Shown one piece after another: positions 6,585-10,325 of a stretch of 10,325 nucleotides of DNA; position 1 is the stretch's first letter; the number at the start of each line of letters is the position of its first letter. Source of the stretch: Candidatus Bathyarchaeota archaeon (lineage in GTDB: Archaea; Thermoproteota; Bathyarchaeia; RBG-16-48-13; JAGMEO01); NCBI GenBank assembly GCA_023128135.1, contig JAGMEO010000012.1, positions 1 to 10,325 of the forward strand. The letters run 5' to 3'. The notes under the pieces are model-generated. The model did no database searches and was not told the origin of the DNA. It was given only the letters and a program-made list of their open reading frames with translations. Made by a program: the position numbers and the translations under genes.

Positions 6585-7646
6585 TCATTGAATGACCTCT
6601 CTTAATGTATCAAGCATCAATTGTATATCATTTAATTCGATGTATCCCATGTTCCCAATTCTAAAAGTCGTATCTTTTAAATCACCATAACCTTTTGCTA
6701 GTTCAAATCCTTTTTCTCGAAGTTTCACGTATACCTCTAATCCATTCATATTCTTTGGAGCATTCACACTTGTCACAGTTGGACTTCTAAATCCCTGCTT
6801 TGTGAAAAAAGTCAAATCCATTTTCTTAAGACCATCTTGGATCATTTTACTTCTTTTCAAATATATTTTGAAGTACTCTTCTTTTCCTCCCATACCTTCA
6901 ATCTTTCTCAAGATTTTGTTAAGACCAAATATTTGTGGGATGGCAGGTGTTGTCGGTGTAACATTATTCTGTGAATACTTTTCAAATAATTTGAAATCAA
7001 AGTAATAACCTTTATCATCAATCTCTTCTGATTTCTTCAAAGCATCTTTACTTACACTTCCCATGGCAAGACCTGGCGGAACCCCGAAACATTTTTGAGA
7101 ACTAGAAAAACACACGTCTATTCCCCATTCATCCACTTTTATTTCAGCTCCCCCCATTGAACTTACAGCATCAACAAAGAGCAATTTGCCATGTTTCTTA
7201 ACTACATCTGCAAGCTTTTTTAATGGATTTATCAATCCTACACTAGTTTCATTGTGTGTAATGGAGACTGCCTCAACCTCCTGACATTTTTTCAATTTTT
7301 CATCTAACATATCAGGCATTATTGGATTTCCTAACGGAACTCGGATCTCCTCAACCATTTTCCCATTTGATCTAGCAACCTTGGAGAAACGTTCACCAAA
7401 TGCACCACAAACGCAGGATAACATTTTCTTCTTCACACAATTTCTGACGGAAGCCTCCATAAATCCTGTACCGGAACTTGGAAATAGAAATATTTGATTT
7501 TCAGTTTCTAGAAATGTTTGCATCATCGTCACAGTTTCTTTGTGAAGTTCTTTATAATCAGAACTTCGGTGACTGAACATTTGTCGTTTCATCTCATTTA
7601 GGACCTCAGGGTAACATGCAACGGGTCCAACTGTAAATAGTTTCAT
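6585..7646 (-). CDS. Class V PLP-dependent aminotransferase (alanine/serine-glyoxylate type)
   Basis: Fold-type I, class V aminotransferase of 353 aa, likely moving an amino group from alanine or serine to glyoxylate or another 2-oxo acid in the cytoplasm. Seen: the N-terminal TVGPVACYPEVL region, the phosphate-cradle SSGTG (58-62), THNETSVG (130-137) stacking over the cofactor, FVDAVSS with D159 pairing the pyridine nitrogen, the Schiff-base lysine K185 in SSSQKCFGVPPG, and R329 in TFRIGNMG for the substrate carboxylate. Length is slightly short of the usual 370-390 but all catalytic elements are present. The exact substrate cannot be read from sequence; serine-pyruvate, alanine-glyoxylate and related phosphonate transaminases share these motifs. 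It is a single gene with its own promoter, and the cysteine-rich patch CVKKKMLSCVC (70-80) is unremarked in the family as far as I recall. Confidence 0.88.
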   Translation of the reverse strand: MKLFTVGPVACYPEVLNEMKRQMFSHRSSDYKELHKETVTMMQTFLETENQIFLFPSSGTGFMEASVRNCVKKKMLSCVCGAFGERFSKVARSNGKMVEEIRVPLGNPIMPDMLDEKLKKCQEVEAVSITHNETSVGLINPLKKLADVVKKHGKLLFVDAVSSMGGAEIKVDEWGIDVCFSSSQKCFGVPPGLAMGSVSKDALKKSEEIDDKGYYFDFKLFEKYSQNNVTPTTPAIPQIFGLNKILRKIEGMGGKEEYFKIYLKRSKMIQDGLKKMDLTFFTKQGFRSPTVTSVNAPKNMNGLEVYVKLREKGFELAKGYGDLKDTTFRIGNMGYIELNDIQLMLDTLREVIQ

Positions 7647-7668
7647 TTTGGCACATCAACACATTAAA

Positions 7669-7700
7669 CTGTACACTCTGTACACAGAAGATTTTAAGTA
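7669..7700 (-). promoter_or_regulatory. Aminotransferase promoter with tandem TGTACA operator-like repeat
   Basis: TACTTAAAAT on the - strand (7691-7700) is the TATA box. Directly downstream, at 7669-7677 and 7678-7686, the 9-base unit CTGTACAC(T/A) occurs twice head-to-tail, each containing the palindrome TGTACA. This places two symmetrical sites between the TATA box and the expected transcription start near 7670, where an archaeal repressor would block polymerase. The regulator is unknown. Confidence 0.5.
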
Positions 7701-7812
7701 TTCGGATTTGAAATTGGAGAGTTTTAGATTGAGAATCATTTTAAACTGTTAAGGATTTGCGTGTGATTTATAACATGCCTTAATCATTATGTTTGCAGCT
7801 ATATGTGTTTGA

Positions 7813-7852
7813 TTTTAATATTTGAAGAACTTATGTGAAGTATTAAGGAGAT
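7813..7852 (+). promoter_or_regulatory. aIF-1A promoter and SD
   Basis: TTTTAATATT (7813-7822) is a TATA box predicting a start near 7842. AAGGAGAT (7845-7852) is a strong SD 8 bases before TTG 7861. An earlier in-frame TTG at 7822 would lie upstream of the predicted transcript start and has no SD, so it is rejected as the start. Confidence 0.6.
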
Positions 7853-7860
7853 CTTGCGAA

Positions 7861-8172
7861 TTGGGAAAACGGAAGGTATTATCTGAATCTCAGATTAAGC
7901 CTCGGCTACCTGATGATTTTGAAGTAATAGGTATTGCTGAGAAATTGTTAGGTTATGACAGGATACGGGTCAGATGTCTCGATGGTTTTACACGTTTATG
8001 TAGAATTAGAGGAAAGATGAAGAGAAGGGTGTGGATAAGAGTTAGTGATGTTGTTTTAGTATCCCCTTGGGATTTTCAATCTGACACGAGAGGGGACATA
8101 ACATACCGTTACAGACGAAACCAAGTAGAATGGCTAAGAGCAAATGGTTATTTAAAAGACATCCAAATCTAA
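7861..8172 (+). CDS. eif1a: Translation initiation factor aIF-1A
   Basis: Archaeal homologue of eIF1A/IF1, which sits in the ribosomal A site and helps start-codon selection. From TTG 7861 the product is 103 aa beginning MGKRKVLSES, a typical archaeal aIF-1A length and N-terminus. The S1/OB fold spans about 18-85, with LLGYDRIRVRCLDG (29-42), RIRGKMKRRVWIR (48-60) and SPWDFQ then YRYRRNQVEWL, all hallmark segments. The longer frame from TTG 7822 adds 13 residues not expected in the family and is excluded by the SD position. Preceded by its own promoter and followed by T tracts, so probably monocistronic, with a separate promoter possible for the PAC2 gene downstream. Confidence 0.95.
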   Translation: MGKRKVLSESQIKPRLPDDFEVIGIAEKLLGYDRIRVRCLDGFTRLCRIRGKMKRRVWIRVSDVVLVSPWDFQSDTRGDITYRYRRNQVEWLRANGYLKDIQI

Positions 8173-8178
8173 AGGAAG

Positions 8179-8206
8179 TTTTTGCTGGTTTTTACAATAG
8201 TTTTTT
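8179..8206 (+). terminator. T-tract terminator after aIF-1A
   Basis: Three T runs (T5 at 8179-8183, T5 at 8189-8193, T6 at 8201-8206) begin 7 bases past the stop codon. Repeated T tracts of this kind are the standard archaeal intrinsic terminator. Confidence 0.55.
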
Positions 8207-8267
8207 ATTAATACTTACTAGTTGTTTATTTGATAATAAATAATTGTGTTATCTCGGTTGATCGACG

Positions 8268-9053
8268 ATGGAAATTGAAATAAATTTTTTAAAACAGCCA
8301 AAACTAAGGAGACCTTATCTTATTGGCGGGCTTCCTGGGATCGCATATGTCGGTAAACTATCAGTTGATCATTTAATAAAGGAATTGAAAGCTGAACTAT
8401 TTGCTGAAATTTATAGTAAATTCTTTCCGCCCTATGTTTTAATTGATGAAAATGGACTTGTTGAATTATTAAAGAATGAATTATATTATTGGAAAAATAA
8501 CGTTTCTGAAAGGGATCTGATTTTCTTTACTGGTAATGCGCAAGCTACAACACCTGAGGGACAATATCTAATTGCAGATAAGGTATTAGATATAGTCTTA
8601 GAATTAGGTTGTGAACGAGTCTATTCTATTGCTGCATCTTTAACTAGAAAAACAAATAAAAAAGCTAGGGTTTTTGGTGCTGTAACAGATTTGAAATTGA
8701 TTAGCGAGATGAAAAAACACAAGGTCATTCTGATGGAAAAAGGAATTATTGGGGGCGCTAATGGACTAATGCTTGGACTAGCTAAAATTAGGAATATTCC
8801 AGGTCTTTGTTTACTTGGTGAAACTCAGGGTTTTAGAACTGTTTCTGGAGAATTTTTGGTTGATGCAAATGCTGTAAGAGCTGTTCTTCAGGTTCTTATA
8901 AAGACATTGGACATAAATGTAGATTTATCACCTCTAGATGAAGAAGTTGAATACATGAAGGACACCATTAAGAAAATTGCTGAAATGGAAGAGTATATTA
9001 TTAAGAAACAACGTGAAGCTGCATCAAGAGGATACAAAAATTATATTACGTGA
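8268..9053 (+). CDS. PAC2-family protein, proteasome assembly chaperone-like (PbaB/PbaA type)
   Basis: A 261-aa PAC2 (proteasome assembly chaperone 2) domain protein. Seen: the LIGGLPGIAYVGK motif (18-30), the GIIGGANGLMLGLA loop (159-172), GETQG (184-188) and a charged C-terminal helix (about 224-252) ending in a Gly/Tyr-rich tail. Family knowledge: archaeal PbaA/PbaB bind 20S alpha subunits or act as ATP-independent unfolding adaptors, though many archaeal PAC2 members are untested. The tail ends YIT, so it is not a strict hydrophobic-Tyr-X proteasome-docking terminus. The ATG at 8268 is preceded by a weak GGTTGAT SD and a T/A-rich stretch near 8225 that could be a TATA box. It lies 95 bases after aIF-1A, and the T tracts between them suggest separate transcripts. 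Confidence 0.85.
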   Translation: MEIEINFLKQPKLRRPYLIGGLPGIAYVGKLSVDHLIKELKAELFAEIYSKFFPPYVLIDENGLVELLKNELYYWKNNVSERDLIFFTGNAQATTPEGQYLIADKVLDIVLELGCERVYSIAASLTRKTNKKARVFGAVTDLKLISEMKKHKVILMEKGIIGGANGLMLGLAKIRNIPGLCLLGETQGFRTVSGEFLVDANAVRAVLQVLIKTLDINVDLSPLDEEVEYMKDTIKKIAEMEEYIIKKQREAASRGYKNYIT

Positions 9054-9094
9054 TTATGATAAATCGCGCGTACTTGGAGAAATTGTAAATATTG

Positions 9095-9116
9095 TTTTTC
9101 TGACTTATTCCTTTTT
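9095..9116 (+). terminator. T-tract terminator after the PAC2 gene
   Basis: T5 at 9095-9099 and T5 at 9112-9116 lie about 42 and 59 bases past the PAC2 stop, in the 100-base gap before the convergent membrane-protein gene. Confidence 0.4.
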
Positions 9117-9155
9117 GATTAGTGAGAGACACTATATTCGCCTGCGCGTTCAAAA

Positions 9156-9503
9156 TTATGTAGGAGATTTGAGTTTTTCACTCAGTATCTTTTCTTCCAT
9201 GTACATTAGTAATCCGACTCTGCGTTCCCACTTGCTGAAGAAACGGTATTGTGCTACCATGATGTATATGCTATAAATCAAAAATGCTGTTACAAGAACT
9301 ATTAGGAGAAGGTCAATGAACCCCAGAGTCCCCATTCTCATATCGCGTAAGAAACGAAGAACAAAAAATGCCAATATTGTTCCAGAGGCAACCATACTCA
9401 ACACTGAACCGTTTCTAAATTTGCTCCATTCCTTATTTAATTCATAAAGAAAATCGTGGAGTGATCTTACTGGATAGGCCTGTTCGTTTTCATTTTTTTT
9501 CAT
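9156..9503 (-). CDS. Small two-TM membrane protein (hypothetical)
   Basis: Family not recognised. From ATG 9503 the product is 115 aa: a soluble acidic/basic N-terminus with a short helix (SLHDFLYELNKEWSKF), two hydrophobic helices of about 18 and 23 residues (in full-frame numbering 50-67 and 78-100) separated by the short hinge RDMRMGTLG, and a basic amphipathic C-terminal helix. The upstream in-frame TTG at 9554 would add 17 residues (132 aa). I prefer ATG 9503 because a TATA box at 9534-9541 predicts a start near 9510, and no SD precedes the TTG. The frame begins only 16 bases after the winged-helix gene if the TTG is used, so cotranscription remains possible. The pairing of a one-domain winged helix with a two-TM protein suggests a sensor or regulated partner, without known function. 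Confidence 0.65.
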   Translation of the reverse strand: MKKNENEQAYPVRSLHDFLYELNKEWSKFRNGSVLSMVASGTILAFFVLRFLRDMRMGTLGFIDLLLIVLVTAFLIYSIYIMVAQYRFFSKWERRVGLLMYMEEKILSEKLKSPT

Positions 9504-9533
9504 CTTTTCTCGATTCTCTTTGTATTTGAGGCA

Positions 9534-9560
9534 ATTATATAGGTGATTCACCAAAGGTGA
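9534..9560 (-). promoter_or_regulatory. TATA box with abutting triple half-site dyad
   Basis: On the - strand TATATAAT (9534-9541) is directly preceded by TCACC-TTT-GGTGA-A-TCACC (9542-9560): three alternating inverted half-sites that form two overlapping perfect dyads with 3-base and 1-base spacers. The dyads cover the BRE position, so a bound dimer would compete with TFB. The winged-helix protein encoded just upstream is the natural candidate ligand; this is inference. Confidence 0.45.
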
Positions 9561-9570
9561 ACTTGATATT

Positions 9571-9828
9571 TTATAATATTGAAGGTAGAGATTTCCTCAA
9601 CTCTATGTAAATTCTTCTCCCTTCTCCTGTCAACAGGCACGCTCCATCATATGTTTCCTGCACTAATTCTCTTTTTTTAAGATAATTTAAGTGCTTCAAA
9701 AAATCATCATAAGAGAGTGTAGTCGCTTTTCTCCAAACATATGTTCGGAGCTGAGGCTTATTGTTAAAAAAAAGATATTCCAAGATTTCAAATCTAATCT
9801 GTACTGCACCCTTCCGTACCGGTTTCAT
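9571..9828 (-). CDS. Single-domain winged-helix DNA-binding protein
   Basis: An 85-aa archaeal winged-helix protein, probably a transcription regulator. Helix 1 is about 7-20 (AVQIRFEILEYLFF), helices 2-3 span TYVWRKATTLSYDDFLKHLNYLKKR (29-53), and the wing follows as LVQETYDGACLLTGEGRRIY (55-74), the standard end-of-wing LTxEG pattern. It most resembles the archaeal single wHTH proteins grouped near HTH_45/PadR-like families. No ligand-binding domain or cysteines for metal sensing are seen. Starts at ATG 9828 with TTAATATG near 9858 as a possible TATA box, giving a very short leader. Probably the first gene of a pair with the two-TM protein. Confidence 0.78.
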   Translation of the reverse strand: MKPVRKGAVQIRFEILEYLFFNNKPQLRTYVWRKATTLSYDDFLKHLNYLKKRELVQETYDGACLLTGEGRRIYIELRKSLPSIL

Positions 9829-9872
9829 AAAAGCATACCACTATAATTATCACATATTAATTATCTTTTTAT

Positions 9873-9902
9873 GCATTTAATTGGTTAAGCATTTAATGGT
9901 TA
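9873..9902. repeat. Imperfect tandem direct repeat GCATTTAAT(T)GGTTA
   Basis: Two copies, 9873-9887 and 9889-9902, differ by one inserted T and are offset by 16 bases. They lie about 15-45 bases upstream of the presumed winged-helix TATA box, where an activator could bind. May instead be chance in AT-rich DNA. Confidence 0.4.
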
Positions 9903-10108
9903 CAATGACACCTTTGACCCTGTTGTACTTCCATAGTAAAAAACAAAAGTGGAAAACTTGGAATAAATATCGGCTTTGAAGTGGCGTCCATTATGAGAGA
10001 CTTATTTTATATTCTTCAAAAACTTTGATGGATGTAAATAAATATCAGTAAAAAAAATCTAAAAATTAAATATTGGGTTCAGATTTATTAAACATCACCA
10101 AAAATATG

Positions 10109-10118
10109 ATTTTATTAT
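10109..10118 (+). promoter_or_regulatory. Candidate TATA box for seryl-tRNA synthetase
   Basis: ATTTTATTAT lies about 40 bases before ATG 10155, predicting a start near 10139. This would leave the in-frame ATG 10125 outside the transcript and favours ATG 10155. Confidence 0.35.
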
Positions 10119-10154
10119 TAAATCATGATAATAAGCGCCAACAGGGTTCAAATT

Positions 10155-10325
10155 ATGCCCAAATTCATAGTTTTAGAGACCATTAGACAGAATCCAGAAA
10201 AATACAGGCTATTTCTCAAGAAGAGAGGAAAGTCTCAAAGATTAATTAAAGATTTTTTTGAATACGAGTCAAAATATAAGAAGATATTGAGACAGACTCA
10301 GCTGAAAAGAGCTGAATTAAATAAA
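10155..10325 (+). CDS. serS: Seryl-tRNA synthetase, N-terminal part (runs off window)
   Basis: The first 57 residues of a gene open to the window edge. The pattern VLETIRQNPEKYRLFLKKRG (6-25) and then a long charged helix ending LKRAELNK matches the N-terminal tRNA-binding coiled-coil arm of class II SerRS (compare the family pattern xxxIRxNPExxxxxLxxRG ... L..ER..L). The MPKFIVLE start resembles crenarchaeal-type SerRS N-termini rather than the short MLD start of others. SerRS charges tRNA-Ser (and tRNA-Sec) with serine. The catalytic domain lies beyond the window, so motifs 1-3 cannot be checked. An in-frame ATG 30 bases upstream would add ten residues (MIISANRVQI); no clear SD supports either. 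Confidence 0.8.
   Translation, partial: MPKFIVLETIRQNPEKYRLFLKKRGKSQRLIKDFFEYESKYKKILRQTQLKRAELNK

Larger units (their letters stand above)
9829..10154. other. Divergent intergenic region with promoters, no gene
   Basis: 326 bases between the winged-helix gene (-) and the SerRS gene (+). It contains the direct repeat at 9873-9902, possible TATA boxes for both directions, and a 24-codon open frame (ATG 9905) that I reject. No RNA gene is recognisable. Confidence 0.5.

Noticed and set aside
6462..6605. 47-codon open frame on + starting at TTG, with a hydrophobic stretch then a basic/helical tail
   Set aside because: No SD, no recognisable family, and it overlaps the 3' end of the aminotransferase gene on the other strand; at this length in AT-rich DNA it is within chance.
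7822..7860. Upstream TTG as an extended start of aIF-1A
   Set aside because: It has no SD, lies within or upstream of the predicted transcript start, and adds residues not typical of aIF-1A, whereas TTG 7861 has AAGGAGAT at ideal spacing.
8977..9276. 99-codon open frame on + overlapping the end of the PAC2 gene
   Set aside because: It overlaps the PAC2 C-terminal helix in another frame and runs antisense into the two-TM protein gene; no RBS or motif.
9905..9979. 24-codon open frame (MTPLTLLYFH...) upstream of SerRS
   Set aside because: Too short, no SD and no recognisable features.
10130..10155. GGGTTCAAAT, a sequence typical of a tRNA T-loop
   Set aside because: The flanking bases do not form a T-stem, and no acceptor, D or anticodon stems can be drawn; it is simply the region before the SerRS start.
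1..10325. CRISPR arrays, insertion sequences, integrase or attachment sites
   Set aside because: No regularly spaced repeats, transposase motifs or terminal inverted repeats were seen; base composition looks even across the window.

Overview
The window is archaeal DNA. It is AT-rich, with SD sequences of the GGTGAT/AGGTGA type, frequent TTG starts, TATA-box promoters with short leaders and T-tract terminators. The gene content (cdvA/cdvB/cdvC, aIF-1A, a PAC2 protein, a Sulfolobus-like SerRS N-terminus) points to the TACK superphylum. CdvA argues against Asgard and Euryarchaeota. A Bathyarchaeia- or Thaumarchaeota-related lineage is likely, but I cannot fix it without a phylogeny.

Layout. 1-582 (+): 3' part of a PP2C-type Ser/Thr phosphatase. 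594-6092 (-): a compact six-gene ESCRT-III/Cdv operon transcribed leftward in the order ESCRT-III paralogue (218 aa), cdvA, cdvB, cdvC, a 474-aa type I membrane protein with about 19 N-glycosylation sequons, and a second ESCRT-III paralogue (208 aa). 6093-6584: a 490-base spacer with the operon promoter and, facing the other way, a possible structured RNA ending in a hairpin and T tract. 6585-7646 (-): a class V PLP aminotransferase with a tandem TGTACA operator-like repeat at its promoter. 7861-8172 (+): aIF-1A, whose real start is a TTG behind a strong SD. 8268-9053 (+): a PAC2 proteasome-assembly-chaperone-like protein. 9156-9503 (-): a two-TM protein behind a winged-helix gene (9571-9828, -), with a triple inverted half-site between them. 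10155 to the end (+): N-terminal arm of seryl-tRNA synthetase.

How the genes fit together. In Sulfolobus, membrane-bound CdvA recruits CdvB through a C-terminal peptide that binds the CdvB winged helix. CdvB1/B2-type ESCRT-III proteins without that winged helix then constrict, and Vps4/CdvC remodels the polymer after its MIT domain binds MIM2 peptides. Every piece of that scheme is visible here: a PRC-barrel/coiled-coil CdvA with a terminal peptide, one CdvB with a winged helix, two ESCRT-III proteins without it, FPxLP MIM2-like motifs in all three, and an MIT-AAA CdvC. The new element is the heavily sequon-decorated, single-pass surface protein embedded between cdvC and the last ESCRT-III gene. 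It is apparently translationally coupled to that gene and has a short, very basic cytoplasmic tail. It is the best candidate for an undescribed component, perhaps a surface-layer or envelope partner of the division or budding machinery.
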